From the NCBI GenBank assembly GCA_027488985.1, contig JAIYAR010000010.1, positions 372,001-436,000 of the forward strand: 64,000 bases of DNA, read 5' to 3'. The notes under the pieces are model-generated. The model made no database searches. It was not told the DNA's origin and was given only the letters and a program-made list of their open reading frames with translations. Of the stretch, positions 1-10,553 are shown piece by piece (positions within the stretch are counted from its first letter, which is position 1; each line of letters starts with the position of its first letter). Source of the DNA: Comamonadaceae bacterium (GTDB lineage: Bacteria > Pseudomonadota > Gammaproteobacteria > Burkholderiales > Burkholderiaceae_C). The position numbers and the translations under genes were made by a program.

Positions 1-58
1 AGCCTGCTATCAACAGCATCGCCCCTATCCAAGTTGACAAAAAACAAAGGCTGCGCAT
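1..58 (-). CDS. bamB: Outer membrane assembly lipoprotein BamB, N-terminal fragment
   Basis: Only the first 19 codons are in the window. Reading the minus strand from an ATG at 58-56 gives MRSLCFLSTWIGAMLLIAG, a lipoprotein-type signal peptide whose end (LLIAG) would be followed by the lipobox cysteine just outside the window. The gene follows yfgM by 14 bases, and hisS-yfgM-bamB is the usual order in betaproteobacteria. BamB is the beta-propeller lipoprotein of the BAM complex, which inserts outer-membrane proteins. The identity rests on the signal peptide and synteny, since no propeller sequence is visible. Confidence 0.7.
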   Translation of the reverse strand, partial: MRSLCFLSTWIGAMLLIAG

Positions 59-72
59 TTTCACAGTCAGCC

Positions 73-720
73 TCACTTGGCTTCACTCGCGCCCAAGGAG
101 GCCAGCTTTACTTCTACCAATCTCCGGTACTGATCCCGCTCTTGCAGCTGTTTGATAGCATCTTGATACATTGCAATCGCAGCATCTTTGTTACCCTGCG
201 CCAACGCGGCATCACCCTTCTTGTCAGACACCAGACCCGTGAACTCAAGCGGAAACTTGCCGTCCAATATCTTCGCAGCCTGGTCAAATTTTCCCGACTC
301 AATCAGCAAACCAGCATGACGTAGACCAGCCAATGCCGATAATCCTGTATCCGAGCCAGCTTGAGAAACAGACGCCAGCGCACTCTGAGCTATGTCTGAC
401 TTTCCGGACAAATAGGCCACTTTGGCAAGCGCCAGTCCCGCTTGTTGGGTGTAAGCAGTAGACGGAAATCGTTTCTGCATTTCGGAATACGCCCGTTCCG
501 CTGCGCCAATGTCACCTGACGCAATCACTTGGTCTACCTCTTCATACATGGCGGAAGCTTGAGATGCCTGTCTCTGACTCCACCACTGGTAGCCATTCCA
601 TGCGGCAAAACCGCCTAAAACTACGATTAAGAGCAATGAAATGGGATTTCCATATTGCTTCCAGAAGTGCTTAAGCTGGTCGAGTTGTTCTTGCTCTTCG
701 AGGTCTAAATGATTTGCCAT
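73..720 (-). CDS. yfgM: YfgM family protein (TPR-containing ancillary SecYEG/BAM-associated factor)
   Basis: 215 residues. The N-terminus is cytosolic and acidic (HLDLEEQEQLDQLKHFWKQY) and is followed by one membrane helix at about residues 25-43 (SLLLIVVLGGFAAWNGYQWW). A long periplasmic helical domain with TPR-like repeats follows (SAMYEEVDQVIASGD, AERAYSEMQKRFP, ALAKVAYLSGK). This is the architecture of YfgM, a membrane-anchored partner of the periplasmic chaperone network and the Sec translocon. It lies 10 bases after hisS and just before bamB, so it is probably cotranscribed with both. The family is clear; the precise role in this organism is inferred. Confidence 0.88.
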   Translation of the reverse strand: MANHLDLEEQEQLDQLKHFWKQYGNPISLLLIVVLGGFAAWNGYQWWSQRQASQASAMYEEVDQVIASGDIGAAERAYSEMQKRFPSTAYTQQAGLALAKVAYLSGKSDIAQSALASVSQAGSDTGLSALAGLRHAGLLIESGKFDQAAKILDGKFPLEFTGLVSDKKGDAALAQGNKDAAIAMYQDAIKQLQERDQYRRLVEVKLASLGASEAK

Positions 721-730
721 GTGCTACCTG

Positions 731-2044
731 TTACATCGAAAGTCGAATACTAGAAGCCCAAGATACGAGCTCACTCTGCAGTCGGGTTTCCTGCGGGATA
801 CTGCCATCTCGCAAAGATTTAATAGTGACTTTGCCTTCGATGATCTCTTCGTCACCAAAAATCAAGGCAAAGCGTGCGCCGGATGTATCCGCCCGCTTAA
901 ATTGAGACTTCATGCTGGGCATACCTTCGGAAGTACTGGCTTGCATCTGGACAGAGAGGCCGGATTCGCGCAAGACTTGTAGCGTGGGCATCGCGACCGG
1001 CAGATGAGCCACATCGGTAACAACTGCAAAAACATCCAATACTGGCTGGGCCAATGCAAGGCCCGACTCTTTCAGTAATTCCAGCACGCGCTCAACACCC
1101 ATGGCCCATCCGACTGCGGGCGCAGGCTTCCCGCCAATTTGCTCAATCAAATAGTCGTAACGACCACCGGCACACACGGTACCTTGAGAACCCAACTTGG
1201 TTGTCACGAACTCAAATACCGTCAAGTTGTAATAGTCCATCCCCCGTACCAGACGGGGGTTGATGGTGTAAGGCACGCCATGACTATCGAGAATGCGCTT
1301 CACCGTCTCTAGATGCGCTTTGGAAGCATCTCCCAGGAAGTCAATGAGCCTGGGGGCAGATTCAATAACGCCCTGCATCGCAGGATTCTTGGAATCCAAC
1401 AGACGAAGCGGATTGAGGTGCAGGCGACGTTTTGCCTCTTCATCCAGCAGATCCAAATGAGATTCGAAGTGGCGTATCAGAGCACCGCGGTGCAGGTTGC
1501 GTTCTTCGGGTTGGCCGAGGCTATTGATCTGCAGCTCAATACCCATCAAGCCCAGTTCTTTCCAAAGCGTGTGGGCCATCAAGATAACCTCAGCATCTAT
1601 CTCTGGACCCCCGAAACCCAGTGCCTCAGCACCAATCTGATGAAACTGCCGATACCGGCCGCGTTGAGGGCGCTCATGACGGAACATCGGCCCCATGTAA
1701 TAGAGGCGCTTAGGACCGTTATAAAGCATCGAATGTTCGACTGCGGCTCTAACGACACCCGCGGTATTCTCGGGCCGCAAGGTCAACGCTTCGCCGTTCA
1801 GACGGTCTTCAAAGGAATACATTTCCTTCTCGACGATGTCGGTCACTTCACCCAGTCCACGCACAAAAAGGGCGGTAGGCTCAACAATGGGGGTCCGCAC
1901 ATTCTCGAAGGCAAAGCGTCGCATCAAATCGCGGACGCGGGACTCCAGTGCCTCCCACACGGAGGACTCCGGCGGCATGATGTCATTCATACCCCTTACA
2001 GCAACAATTTTGTCCGCCTTGCGCGGACTATTCTTCTCGGACAT
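731..2044 (-). CDS. hisS: Histidine--tRNA ligase
   Basis: 437 residues, normal for bacterial HisRS. It attaches histidine to tRNA(His) in the cytosol. Class II motifs are visible: the N-terminal [11 protein letters not shown] block, motif 2 around [21 protein letters not shown], the histidine-specific loop [15 protein letters not shown], and motif 3 near [17 protein letters not shown]. The C-terminal anticodon-binding domain covers roughly the last 100 residues. It sits 6 bases after ispG in a tightly packed minus-strand operon. The ATG start places the N-terminus ([12 protein letters not shown]) as expected. Confidence 0.97.
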   Translation of the reverse strand: MSEKNSPRKADKIVAVRGMNDIMPPESSVWEALESRVRDLMRRFAFENVRTPIVEPTALFVRGLGEVTDIVEKEMYSFEDRLNGEALTLRPENTAGVVRAAVEHSMLYNGPKRLYYMGPMFRHERPQRGRYRQFHQIGAEALGFGGPEIDAEVILMAHTLWKELGLMGIELQINSLGQPEERNLHRGALIRHFESHLDLLDEEAKRRLHLNPLRLLDSKNPAMQGVIESAPRLIDFLGDASKAHLETVKRILDSHGVPYTINPRLVRGMDYYNLTVFEFVTTKLGSQGTVCAGGRYDYLIEQIGGKPAPAVGWAMGVERVLELLKESGLALAQPVLDVFAVVTDVAHLPVAMPTLQVLRESGLSVQMQASTSEGMPSMKSQFKRADTSGARFALIFGDEEIIEGKVTIKSLRDGSIPQETRLQSELVSWASSIRLSM

Positions 2045-2050
2045 AAACCC

Positions 2051-3319
2051 TCAGATGGTGGGAGTGCGGGGCGTGAAACGCTCGCGGATGTAGTTTTCGA
2101 CTACGTTCTGAAATTCAATAGCGATGGACTCCCCACGCAAAGTCATGCGCTTCTCGCCATCAATAAACACAGGCGCGGCTGGTGCTTCTCCGGTACCCGG
2201 CAAGCTAATGCCAATATCAGCATGCTTACTCTCTCCGGGTCCATTCACGATACAACCCATGACCGCGACCTTCATGTTCTCGACGCCGGGGTACTGCTTT
2301 CGCCACACCGGCATCTGATCGCGCAAGAAGTCATCAATCTGCTTAGTCAACTCCTGGAAAGTTGTGCTGGTAGTTCGTCCGCATCCCGGACACGCCGTAA
2401 CGCTGGGCACGAACTTTCTAAGCCCCAGTGACTGGATGATTTCAGACGCGACAACGACTTCCTGGGTTCTGGATTCCCCCGGTGCCGGTGTCAATGAAAC
2501 ACGAATGGTGTCCCCTATTCCTTCTTGCAAAAGGATACCAAGCGCTGCTGCAGACGCGACCGTTCCTTTTGTGCCCATGCCGGCCTCTGTGAGGCCGAGA
2601 TGCAATGAATACTTCGATCTTTTCGCCAACTCACGATAGACCGCGATCAAGTCTGTTACGCCACTCACCTTGCAAGACAGCGTAATCTGATGCCCGGGAA
2701 GGCCAATCTCTTCGGCTCGCTGAGCTGACTCCAATGCAGAAGTAATTAATGCTTCATACATAACCTGCTTGGCATCCCAAGGAGCGCTTCTGCGGCTATT
2801 TTCATCCATCAGACCGGCGAGCAGCTCTTGATCCAAACTTCCCCAGTTCACTCCGATGCGAATAGGTTTATCCCATTGGATAGCCGCTTCAATCATCTGG
2901 GAAAACTGACGATCCCGCTTATCGCCCTTGCCTACATTTCCTGGATTTATCCGGTATTTGGACAGTGTCTGCGCACATTCAGGAAACTCACTCAGAAGCC
3001 GGTGACCGTTGTAATGAAAATCGCCAATCAGGGGCACTGAGATACCCATCCGGTCCAGCTGCTCCCGAATATAGGGCACAGCCTTCGCTGCCTCTGGCGT
3101 GTTTACGGTAATGCGCACCAACTCAGACCCTGCCAATGCAAGTTCCTTGACTTGTATGGCGGTACCGATAGCATCCTCCGTGTCCGTGTTGGTCATGGAT
3201 TGGATTCGCACAGGCGCATCTCCACCAACAGTCACGACATTGCCACCCCACTTCACAACCGATTGCAAACTAGAACGAGAAAGGGGTTGAGCCAAGGCGA
3301 TAGGCATTTGCTGGTCCAC
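2051..3319 (-). CDS. ispG: 4-hydroxy-3-methylbut-2-en-1-yl diphosphate synthase (MEP pathway)
   Basis: IspG (GcpE) reduces 2-C-methyl-D-erythritol 2,4-cyclodiphosphate to HMBPP using a 4Fe-4S cluster. The cluster ligands are visible in the C-terminal part: [12 protein letters not shown] gives two cysteines and CIVNGPGE the third. The N-terminal TIM-barrel begins with [25 protein letters not shown] at 3319 overlaps the TAG of rodZ by one base and gives 422 residues; an ATG four codons later (3307) is an equally good start. It lies between rodZ and hisS, a common Burkholderiales arrangement. Confidence 0.96.
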   Translation of the reverse strand: MDQQMPIALAQPLSRSSLQSVVKWGGNVVTVGGDAPVRIQSMTNTDTEDAIGTAIQVKELALAGSELVRITVNTPEAAKAVPYIREQLDRMGISVPLIGDFHYNGHRLLSEFPECAQTLSKYRINPGNVGKGDKRDRQFSQMIEAAIQWDKPIRIGVNWGSLDQELLAGLMDENSRRSAPWDAKQVMYEALITSALESAQRAEEIGLPGHQITLSCKVSGVTDLIAVYRELAKRSKYSLHLGLTEAGMGTKGTVASAAALGILLQEGIGDTIRVSLTPAPGESRTQEVVVASEIIQSLGLRKFVPSVTACPGCGRTTSTTFQELTKQIDDFLRDQMPVWRKQYPGVENMKVAVMGCIVNGPGESKHADIGISLPGTGEAPAAPVFIDGEKRMTLRGESIAIEFQNVVENYIRERFTPRTPTI

Positions 3320-4227
3320 TACTTCACCTGAAATCTTGCGACATTGTCTTTAGAAATCGCAGACATGTTGAACGGCTTACCACGTACGTCAACTTCGACC
3401 ATATCTGCTTTACCGACTACTACTGCCAATGGGGTCACGCCAGTCGCGGAGGTAACTCCATCTGCCTGCAAGGTCCTGCGAACCAGCACCGCACCTGTAG
3501 AGTCAACGACCTCCACCCAAGTCGTGCCTTTTGCCCGGATCACAATCATTTCGGCTGGTTTCTGAATGGGGGATGAAGCTGGAAGTACAACCGCTTCCGC
3601 TACGGGCTGCTTCGTAAGCTCTACAGGCGGGGGACCCGGAACCACTTCAACAGGAGGCAATTTCTCTTCGGGCTTGTCTACGGCTGGCACAGGCTCAAGG
3701 GAAGCGACTGGCTCCTTGGATTGAGCAACAGTTGTCTGAGGCGTATCAGACTTAGCTGAAAATTCAGGCAAGTTGATCTCCGGCAGTAATACGACCGCTA
3801 ATGCAGAGAGCAGCAAGAGCGCGACCACCACCACTACAGGACGCTTCAAGAGATCAAAAACACTCCCCGAGCGGACTTCGCCCGGCACCTTAAAGGGAGC
3901 ATTGATACCTTTGTCTCCAGACTCGAAACTAGGCTTCACGGATTGAGGTAGCAGCTCAAGTACGGGAGCTGAATCAATTTTGAGTGCACGACAAACACTT
4001 GAGGCTAAGGCCCGGACAAAAACCGCATCCGGAAGCAAGTCTGCACGGTCCGCTTCCAGAGCTTCCAGCTTCTTCACAGGCACCTTCATGGACACGGCCA
4101 ATGCAGCAATATGAAGCCCTGCTGCCTCGCGCGCATTCCGCAAAAGTCTCCCGGCAGTCACTGGAGTTGGAGATTTCACAAGTTCAGACTGCTCCGTGAG
4201 CGCACCATTCATATCAACATCACTCAT
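3319..4227 (-). CDS. rodZ: RodZ-like helix-turn-helix membrane protein
   Basis: 302 residues from the ATG at 4227 ([10 protein letters not shown]), which overlaps the pilF stop by 8 bases; an in-frame upstream ATG would extend it by 15 implausible residues. The order is a cytosolic Xre-type HTH ([33 protein letters not shown], about residues 27-60), one membrane helix (about residues 130-150, [18 protein letters not shown]), a Pro/Glu/Val-rich linker, and a periplasmic domain of the DUF4115 type at the C-terminus. RodZ links MreB to the elongasome in rods. Betaproteobacterial versions at this locus are divergent, so a regulatory role cannot be excluded. Confidence 0.82.
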   Translation of the reverse strand: MSDVDMNGALTEQSELVKSPTPVTAGRLLRNAREAAGLHIAALAVSMKVPVKKLEALEADRADLLPDAVFVRALASSVCRALKIDSAPVLELLPQSVKPSFESGDKGINAPFKVPGEVRSGSVFDLLKRPVVVVVALLLLSALAVVLLPEINLPEFSAKSDTPQTTVAQSKEPVASLEPVPAVDKPEEKLPPVEVVPGPPPVELTKQPVAEAVVLPASSPIQKPAEMIVIRAKGTTWVEVVDSTGAVLVRRTLQADGVTSATGVTPLAVVVGKADMVEVDVRGKPFNMSAISKDNVARFQVK

Positions 4228-5059
4228 CGAATGCGCCCCTCTCAAACGAACCCGCCTCTTTGGACTGTGCAAAACGCTTGCGTAGTTGTGCTCCGAGTTG
4301 AGTCATCGCATCCTTATTTCCCAACATTTGCTCTATTTTGATCCCCAGCCAAAGGGTCTCCGCATTTGCATACTCGCTATTGTTGATCCTGCGAACCTGG
4401 AACTGGGCCTTGGTCAACTCTCCTCGCTGCATCAGCAGAAGAGCCAAGTTATAGCCCGCTACAGGGTTCGATGGATCCAATTCATTGGCTCGGGTCAAAC
4501 TTGCAATTGCATCGTTGCGGGAGCCGGCTTTCACCTGACAGACACCCATTGCCATCCAAGACTTGGAACGCTCACTGTAATTTGGATTCGCAATCGCAGC
4601 CTGAAACTGCACATAGGAATCCTGCATACGGCCCTGCTGACAAAGAAGCCAACCGTAGTTGTGCTGAACGCTAGCCGCTTGGGGGCTCAACTGCAATGCA
4701 CGGCGGAAGCTTTCTTCGGCCAAGGGGAAATCATTCAATCGCATGTAGATCAATCCACGCAGATTGTGGGCTTCAAAAAGCCCGGGATCCGCACTGATCG
4801 ACTGCTTGAGTTCATCGAGGGCAACGGTGGTCTGGCCGTTGTTGTAGTAGCCCGCCGCGAGTTCCAAGCGAATTTTGGCTCGCTTACGCGCAGGAGACTC
4901 ATCGGAATCCGTTACCAGATCATTGCTCGAAGTTTGGGGAGACGTTCCGCCTGCACACCCCTGCAAGACACCAAACATAGCGACCATAAGCACCGAAATC
5001 AGAACTTTGCGGCCCCATAACCGTAGTTTCCAACTCTGCGCAGCATACAGATCAGTCAT
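4220..5059 (-). CDS. pilW: Type IV pilus biogenesis/stability lipoprotein PilW (PilF)
   Basis: 279 residues from ATG 5059, which has a GGGGTG ribosome-binding sequence upstream and overlaps the rlmN stop by 8 bases; an ATG 12 bases upstream lacks one. A signal peptide ends in the lipobox LQGC, followed by an acidic linker and about six TPR repeats ([60 protein letters not shown]). PilF/PilW is the outer-membrane pilotin that helps assemble the PilQ secretin. No other pilus gene is nearby; this rlmN-pilF-rodZ-ispG-hisS order is conserved in proteobacteria. Confidence 0.9.
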   Translation of the reverse strand: MTDLYAAQSWKLRLWGRKVLISVLMVAMFGVLQGCAGGTSPQTSSNDLVTDSDESPARKRAKIRLELAAGYYNNGQTTVALDELKQSISADPGLFEAHNLRGLIYMRLNDFPLAEESFRRALQLSPQAASVQHNYGWLLCQQGRMQDSYVQFQAAIANPNYSERSKSWMAMGVCQVKAGSRNDAIASLTRANELDPSNPVAGYNLALLLMQRGELTKAQFQVRRINNSEYANAETLWLGIKIEQMLGNKDAMTQLGAQLRKRFAQSKEAGSFERGAFDE

Positions 5060-6203
5060 TTCGCACCCCATCGTTGCCGCGTACCTCGATGTCGCGGACC
5101 TGCCGGAGCATAACCGTGCGCTGCTTGGAAATACGTGTCCCTACGTTTGTCCGGTCTTTGACATCACCGGCAAGCTGGCCACATGCCGCATCAATATCGT
5201 CACCCCGGGTTTTGCGAATAGTGGTCACCAGTCCTCCATCAACCAGAATTCGGGCAAATGCTTGAACCGCATTATTGGAGGAGCGCAACAGTCCAGATGC
5301 TGGAAAAGGGTTGAACGGAATCAGATTGAACTTGCAAGGTACACCCGTTTCTTTGACCAGTCGCAACAGCAGCTTTGCGTGTTCGGGGCGATCATTCACA
5401 CCATCCAACATGCAATATTCGAAAGTAATGAAGTCGCGGGGCGCATGCGCCAAATAACGGCTACAAGCCTCCATCAATTCTTTCAACGGATACTTTTTGT
5501 TCAATGGGACCAAGTTGTCCCGAAGTGCATCCTCAGGCGCATGCAATGACACAGCGAGAGCCACAGGACAATCCTCGCCCAGACGATCCATCATCGGAAC
5601 CACACCGGAGGTGGATACCGTTACCCGGCGACGCGACAAACCATAACCATGGTCGTCCAACATGGCCTTTAACGCCGGAACAAGTGCCGTGTAGTTTTGT
5701 AGCGGCTCACCCATGCCCATCATCACTACATTGGAGATGACACGATCCGGTACGCCAAGATGCTTGCGCAAAAAGTGCTCAGCGAACCAAAGTTGCGCCA
5801 ATATTTCCCAGGTTTTCAGATTGCGACTGAAGCCTTGGTGACCAGTCGAGCAGAACCTGCAACCTACCGCGCATCCGGCTTGGGAGGAAATACACAATGT
5901 CCCACGATCAGACTCGGGAATGAACACCGTCTCAACTGCATCGCCATTACCCACATTAAACAACCATTTGATGGTGCCATCTGCGGATATGTGTTGAGTG
6001 ATCACGGGCAAGGCACGCACCTCCGCATGCCCCCGAAGTTTATCCCTGAGTGATTTTGCGAGATCACTCATTTCATCAAAGTGGCTAGCACCTTTTTGAT
6101 GTACCCAGCGGAACAACTGGGTAGCGCGAAACTTCTTTTCGCCTAGGCTTTCACAGAAGGCGGCCAGACCCTCGAGATCAAAATCGAGCAGGTTGACCGC
6201 CAT
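5052..6203 (-). CDS. rlmN: Dual-specificity 23S rRNA/tRNA adenine C2 methyltransferase RlmN
   Basis: 383 residues. RlmN is a radical SAM enzyme that makes m2A2503 in 23S rRNA and m2A37 in some tRNAs. The cluster motif is [11 protein letters not shown] (CxxxCxxC), preceded by [11 protein letters not shown]. Other signatures are [24 protein letters not shown] and the conserved cysteine region near the C-terminus ([14 protein letters not shown]). The ATG at 6203 follows ndk by 6 bases. Size and order are normal. Confidence 0.97.
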   Translation of the reverse strand: MAVNLLDFDLEGLAAFCESLGEKKFRATQLFRWVHQKGASHFDEMSDLAKSLRDKLRGHAEVRALPVITQHISADGTIKWLFNVGNGDAVETVFIPESDRGTLCISSQAGCAVGCRFCSTGHQGFSRNLKTWEILAQLWFAEHFLRKHLGVPDRVISNVVMMGMGEPLQNYTALVPALKAMLDDHGYGLSRRRVTVSTSGVVPMMDRLGEDCPVALAVSLHAPEDALRDNLVPLNKKYPLKELMEACSRYLAHAPRDFITFEYCMLDGVNDRPEHAKLLLRLVKETGVPCKFNLIPFNPFPASGLLRSSNNAVQAFARILVDGGLVTTIRKTRGDDIDAACGQLAGDVKDRTNVGTRISKQRTVMLRQVRDIEVRGNDGVRND

Positions 6204-6209
6204 ACTGAA

Positions 6210-6635
6210 TTAGCGCGAGTAAACGTTCATGCCGGGGAAGAAAAAGCCCACTTCCACCGCCGCTGTTTCAGGGGCGTCAGAGCCGTGAACTGCGTTCGCG
6301 TCGATGCTGTCAGCGAAATCGGCGCGAATGGTGCCGGGAGCCGCTTTCTTGGGATCTGTCGCGCCCATGAGGTCACGGTTCTTTCCGATAGCGCCTTCAC
6401 CTTCCAAAGCCTGAATCATGACGGGGCCGGAAATCATGAAGTCCACCAGATCCTTGAAGAAAGGGCGCTCTTTGTGAACAGCGTAGAAGGCCTCAGCTTC
6501 ACCACGAGAGAGGTGAGCCATGCGTGCAGCAACAACCTTCAATCCAGCCGCTTCGAAGCGCGCGTAGATTTGACCGATCACATTCTTTGCCACGGCGTCG
6601 GGCTTGATGATAGAGAGGGTGCGTTCGATTGCCAT
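6210..6635 (-). CDS. ndk: Nucleoside-diphosphate kinase
   Basis: 141 residues from the ATG at 6635 ([15 protein letters not shown]), preceded by GGGAATCAAT as ribosome-binding region. It transfers the gamma phosphate of ATP to nucleoside diphosphates through a phosphohistidine. The active-site His117 lies in NAVHGSDA, and the [17 protein letters not shown] block is typical. It is the first gene of the ndk-rlmN-pilF-rodZ-ispG-hisS-yfgM-bamB run. The bases upstream of it (6636-6703) are AT-rich and probably contain the promoter. Confidence 0.97.
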   Translation of the reverse strand: MAIERTLSIIKPDAVAKNVIGQIYARFEAAGLKVVAARMAHLSRGEAEAFYAVHKERPFFKDLVDFMISGPVMIQALEGEGAIGKNRDLMGATDPKKAAPGTIRADFADSIDANAVHGSDAPETAAVEVGFFFPGMNVYSR

Positions 6636-6703
6636 ATTGATTCCCAAAAGTATAAAAAATTAATTGCCTGTGATAGACAAAGCCGATGATTTTAGCATCT
6701 ACG

Positions 6704-7930
6704 TTAGCGGCTTCGACCGCCATTCCGACGCTGACCACCGCCACCAGGTCTGCCGCGACCGTTGGCTTCTTGTCGTTGCCTTGAAAAGCTGTCTGCACCG
6801 ATGTACCCGAGCGATGTCTTCATGGGGTCAGGTTGCGCCCCACCCTCTTGTCGACCGCCCTGACGCTGCGTTTTCCCATTGCTTTGACGAGCCGCTGCCC
6901 CTTGACCGCCTGCTCCTTTAGGCGACGCCGGACCCCGACCACCTTGACGAGGACCACGTCCCCGAGGTCGCGCAGCTCCGCCCGCAGACGCTTCATCCCG
7001 AACCCTGGGCTTACCAGCTCCAGCTGCTTGCACCAAGGCCCGAATATCGGTCTCGTCAAGCTCCATCCAAGCCCCGCGCTTGAGCCCCCTTGGCAACACC
7101 ATCGCCCCGTAGCGAATACGGATCAAGCGGCTGACTGCATGGCCCACAGACTCCAGCATGCGGCGAACCTCCCGATTTCGGCCTTCCGAAATCGTGACGC
7201 GGTACCAGCAGTTCGATCCTTCGCCGCCGCCATCTTCGATAGAACCGAACTGGGCTACACCATCATCCAATTGCACGCCATCCAAAAGGGCCTGCTTTTC
7301 GTCTTTGCTCAGAGCGCCCAATACCCGGACAGCATATTCGCGCTCCAATCCGAAGCGCGGGTGCATCAAATTATTGGCCAATTCCCCTGAACTGGTAAAC
7401 AAAAGAAGCCCCTCCGTGTTGAGGTCGAGACGCCCGACGGATTGCCATTTCCCTTGGTGCAATTTAGGCAATCGGCGGAAAACGGTCGGCCGGTTCTGAG
7501 GATCGTCATGGGTTACCACCTCTCCCACGGGCTTGTGATAAGCGATGACACGGGCAGGTGGTGGCTCAATCCGGAATCTGATGGGCTTTCCGTTCACTTT
7601 GATGTTGTCACCAAATTGAATACGTTGTCCGATATGGGCTGGCTCGTTGTTCACCGAGATACGCCCCTCGAGAATCAGTTGCTCCATTTCAAGCCGCGAC
7701 CCCATTCCTGACTGCGCCAATACCTTGTGCAACTTGGGTGTCTCTGCCTGAGGGAGAAGTACCCGCTTGGGCAACACTACATCTTCAGCTTCTTCATCCG
7801 CGTCAAACTGCCCGGAAATCACATCATCGAAACGATTGCCGCCGGGCAATACCGGTTCCTGAGCCGGCTGTTGCTCGGGCAGTACAGACGCTTTGTCTGC
7901 GTCATCTGGCGTCATTTCGTTTTCGTTCAT
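6704..7930 (-). CDS. rluB: 23S rRNA pseudouridine synthase, RluB type (RsuA family)
   Basis: 408 residues. An acidic N-terminal extension (about 60 residues) precedes an S4 RNA-binding domain ([30 protein letters not shown]) and the RsuA/RluB catalytic domain, with the catalytic aspartate in [14 protein letters not shown]. The last 110 residues are a low-complexity Gly/Arg/Gln-rich tail, as is common in beta-proteobacterial RluB. The enzyme isomerises a uridine in helix 80-93 of 23S rRNA (U2605 in E. coli). Its ATG overlaps the scpB stop (ATGA), and scpB-rluB is a widespread pair. Confidence 0.93.
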   Translation of the reverse strand: MNENEMTPDDADKASVLPEQQPAQEPVLPGGNRFDDVISGQFDADEEAEDVVLPKRVLLPQAETPKLHKVLAQSGMGSRLEMEQLILEGRISVNNEPAHIGQRIQFGDNIKVNGKPIRFRIEPPPARVIAYHKPVGEVVTHDDPQNRPTVFRRLPKLHQGKWQSVGRLDLNTEGLLLFTSSGELANNLMHPRFGLEREYAVRVLGALSKDEKQALLDGVQLDDGVAQFGSIEDGGGEGSNCWYRVTISEGRNREVRRMLESVGHAVSRLIRIRYGAMVLPRGLKRGAWMELDETDIRALVQAAGAGKPRVRDEASAGGAARPRGRGPRQGGRGPASPKGAGGQGAAARQSNGKTQRQGGRQEGGAQPDPMKTSLGYIGADSFSRQRQEANGRGRPGGGGQRRNGGRSR

Positions 7931-8598
7931 GTTTGTATTCCGTTATCGATTTCATCAAGCGCGGCCTGGAGGGGCATCGCCATTTGCTGACCGTTTGCAC
8001 CAGTGACCCCGATCGCTTCTGCGGAAAGACTTTCTCCCGCCGCACCGAGCAATGCCCCTAATCCCGCCATGGAGTCCTCTCCACGCTCAGGGGATTCAAG
8101 AAGTGGCAATTGATCCAAAGAGGCCAGTCCCAAATCATCCAAAAACTGCTTCGTCGTGGCGTAAAGCGCTGGCCGCCCAGGTGCCTCGCGGTGCCCGATG
8201 ACCTCCACCCATCCCCGATCCTCCAACTGCTTTATTAGCAATGAACTGATAGTCACGCCACGAATGTCTTCCATGTCTCCCCGAGTGACTGGCTGTCTGT
8301 AAGCAATGATTGCAAGAGTCTCCAAAGTCGCACGGGTGTACTTCGGAGGCTTCTCAGGATGCAATCGATCCAGGTACTCGCGCATTTCTGGACGACTCTG
8401 GAACCTCCATCCACTGGAAACACTGACCAACTCGACGCCACGGCCAACCCATTCTGTTTGCAACTCGCCAAGGAGTGTCTTTACTGTGTCCGCGCCAATG
8501 GCATCTGAAAACAATTCGCCCAAGGCCTTCACTGACAAAGGTTGCTGGGCACATATCAACGCGGTTTCAAGAACACGCTTGGCATCGACCATATTCAT
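7927..8598 (-). CDS. scpB: Segregation and condensation protein B
   Basis: 223-224 residues from the ATG at 8598 ([15 protein letters not shown]). The open frame continues upstream, but that part lies over rluD and does not look like ScpB. ScpB forms winged-helix dimers that bind ScpA and regulate the SMC condensin. Typical blocks are [49 protein letters not shown] and [27 protein letters not shown]. The C-terminus is extended by about 40 residues. scpA is not in the neighbourhood. Confidence 0.94.
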   Translation of the reverse strand: MNMVDAKRVLETALICAQQPLSVKALGELFSDAIGADTVKTLLGELQTEWVGRGVELVSVSSGWRFQSRPEMREYLDRLHPEKPPKYTRATLETLAIIAYRQPVTRGDMEDIRGVTISSLLIKQLEDRGWVEVIGHREAPGRPALYATTKQFLDDLGLASLDQLPLLESPERGEDSMAGLGALLGAAGESLSAEAIGVTGANGQQMAMPLQAALDEIDNGIQT

Positions 8599-8704
8599 AG
8601 TCTGTACGTAATGATGGAGAGCCGGAAAAAATGGCAAACCGGAACCGGTTGCCGACGGTAGGAAGGGCCTTGCCCATTTCTTGACTACCCTACGTGAGAC
8701 GCAG

Positions 8705-9733
8705 CTACAAACCTCCCGGTTTGGTCTCGTCATTGTACCCGAGGCCCAACTCGCCGCAAAGCGCCATGAAATCAGAAGGCGGACCACACTCGAATTCCAA
8801 AGGTCTTCCAGACATAGGGTGCGTAAACGCCAATCTACACGCATGCAAGGCTTGGCGGGTCATCGCCCCCATGGGAGCACCACCGTAGACACTGTCTGCA
8901 ACCAAGGGGTGGCCTGTATGGGCCATGTGGACTCGAATCTGATGGGTGCGCCCCGTGTGCAATATGCATCGAACCCAGCAAGCCACTTGACTATTGCTGA
9001 TCAACTCGATGTCTGTTCTTGCATCTTTGCCGGATTGATGCGTCAGATCCACCACCGCCATGCGAAGGCGATTTCGCGGATCACGTCCAATCGGAGCAAC
9101 GACTTCTTTCAACCGGGTCCAAGGCCAAGACTTGTGTGCAATCGCAAAATACTGGCGACTCACTTCTCTGGCGGCTATTGCATGCACCAGCGCATCCATG
9201 GCCGCCCTCGTCCGGGCGACAACCATCAATCCACTGGTGTCTTTATCTAAGCGATGCACGATCCCAGCTCTAGGGACTAGTGCGGCGTGAGTGCTGTAAG
9301 CCAACAGACCATTGAGCAACGTTCCACTCCAATTGCCTGGCGCAGGGTGAACGACCAAACCGGCAGGCTTGTTGATGACCAGCACATGTTCGTCCTCGTA
9401 CACCACGTCCAAGGCCATAGGCTCAGGTTTAAAGGCCTGACTCTGTGGCGTGGGCTTCAGCTCTACCGCAACTTCGTCGCCGACCTTTACTTTGAGTGAA
9501 GTCTTGGTTGCTACCTTGCCGTTGACTTTTACGACCCCGGATTCAACAAGTTGCTGCAGGTAGCTGCGGGAAAATTCCTGCACACTGGATGCAAGCGCCC
9601 GATCCAAACGCTCACCGTGCAAAGAAGCGTCTAATGTGAAGCTACGGAACTCTGCCTCGCCCGCGATATCAGACGCCTCATCCGACTCTGCTTGCACAGA
9701 GTGCGCCGATATAATTCCAACGGTTTGATTCAA
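8705..9733 (-). CDS. rluD: 23S rRNA pseudouridine(1911/1915/1917) synthase RluD
   Basis: An S4 domain ([33 protein letters not shown]) precedes the RluA-family catalytic domain with the active aspartate in [17 protein letters not shown] and the [19 protein letters not shown] block. The start is uncertain. No ATG lies between bamD and the S4 domain, so the candidates are a TTG at 9733 preceded by GGGGA (used here, 342 residues) or a GTG at 9697. The open frame above 9747 runs antisense through bamD and is not believable coding. rluD and bamD diverge, which is common in proteobacteria. Confidence 0.9.
   Translation of the reverse strand: MNQTVGIISAHSVQAESDEASDIAGEAEFRSFTLDASLHGERLDRALASSVQEFSRSYLQQLVESGVVKVNGKVATKTSLKVKVGDEVAVELKPTPQSQAFKPEPMALDVVYEDEHVLVINKPAGLVVHPAPGNWSGTLLNGLLAYSTHAALVPRAGIVHRLDKDTSGLMVVARTRAAMDALVHAIAAREVSRQYFAIAHKSWPWTRLKEVVAPIGRDPRNRLRMAVVDLTHQSGKDARTDIELISNSQVACWVRCILHTGRTHQIRVHMAHTGHPLVADSVYGGAPMGAMTRQALHACRLAFTHPMSGRPLEFECGPPSDFMALCGELGLGYNDETKPGGL
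9710..9715 (+). promoter_or_regulatory. Candidate -10 element for bamD
   Basis: TATAAT, a perfect -10 hexamer, lies 32 bases before the bamD ATG. No good -35 hexamer is seen at the usual spacing, so this is a guess from one box. It falls inside the probable first codons of the divergent rluD. Confidence 0.35.
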
Positions 9734-9746
9734 GAAGGTCCCCAAG

Positions 9747-10553
9747 ATGCTGCGTGCGAAATTATCGGTCGTTTGTGCCACGATGCTGGCGACCATGGCA
9801 ACACTGCTTGCGGGTTGTTCCAGTGCACCGGTAGACAAAACAGCGGGGATGAGTCCCAACCGCTTGTATGCCGAGGCCAAAGATGAGATGGGCTCCTCGC
9901 AGTGGGATAAAGCTGTCCCGCTGCTTGAAAAGCTGGAAGCACGGGCAGCTGGCACGCCCTTGGCGCAACAGGCCCAGTTGGACAAGGCGTACTCCCAATT
10001 CAAAGCAGGTGAACAAGCACAGTCCTTGGCGACTCTCGAACGTTTCATCAAGCTCCACCCCGCCAGCCCGGCATTGGACTACGCCATTTACCTGCGCGGC
10101 ATCGTCAACTTCAATGACGATTTGGGCTTGCTCTCATCCATCACCCGCCAAGACTTGGCGGAGCGGGATCAGAAGGCTGCGAAAGAGTCTTTTGAATCGT
10201 TCAAAGAACTCACTTCACGCTTTCCAGAATCCAAATATGCACCCGACGCGCAGCAGCGCATGAATTACATCGTGGGCTCATTGGCCCAGTACGAAGTGCA
10301 TGTGGCAAAGTATTACTACAAACGCGGTGCGTATTTGGCTGCAGCGAATCGCGCCCAGCAGTGCATTACCGACTATCGCGATGTTCCAGCGACCGAAGAG
10401 GCGCTGTTCATTCTCTACAAGTCCTACGATGCCTTGGGTATGGAGCAGCTCCGGGACGATGCGAAACGTATTCTGGAAAAGAATTTCCCACAATCTGACT
10501 TCCTGTTAAGGGGCGGCAAGCCTAATCCGGATCCATGGTGGAAGATTTGGTAA
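9747..10553 (+). CDS. bamD: Outer membrane protein assembly factor BamD
   Basis: 268 residues, with a well-placed AAGAAGG ribosome-binding site. A lipoprotein signal ends in LLAGCSS (Cys24). The mature part carries TPR repeats (RLYAEAKDEMGSSQWDKAVPLLEKLEA, QLDKAYSQFKAGEQAQSLATLERFIKLHP) and the family signature YAIYLRGIVNF. BamD is the essential periplasmic lipoprotein of the BAM complex that contacts BamA. Its 3' end overlaps the convergent DinG-type helicase gene by 32 bases, so the last ten codons are coding on both strands. Confidence 0.96.
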   Translation: MLRAKLSVVCATMLATMATLLAGCSSAPVDKTAGMSPNRLYAEAKDEMGSSQWDKAVPLLEKLEARAAGTPLAQQAQLDKAYSQFKAGEQAQSLATLERFIKLHPASPALDYAIYLRGIVNFNDDLGLLSSITRQDLAERDQKAAKESFESFKELTSRFPESKYAPDAQQRMNYIVGSLAQYEVHVAKYYYKRGAYLAAANRAQQCITDYRDVPATEEALFILYKSYDALGMEQLRDDAKRILEKNFPQSDFLLRGGKPNPDPWWKIW

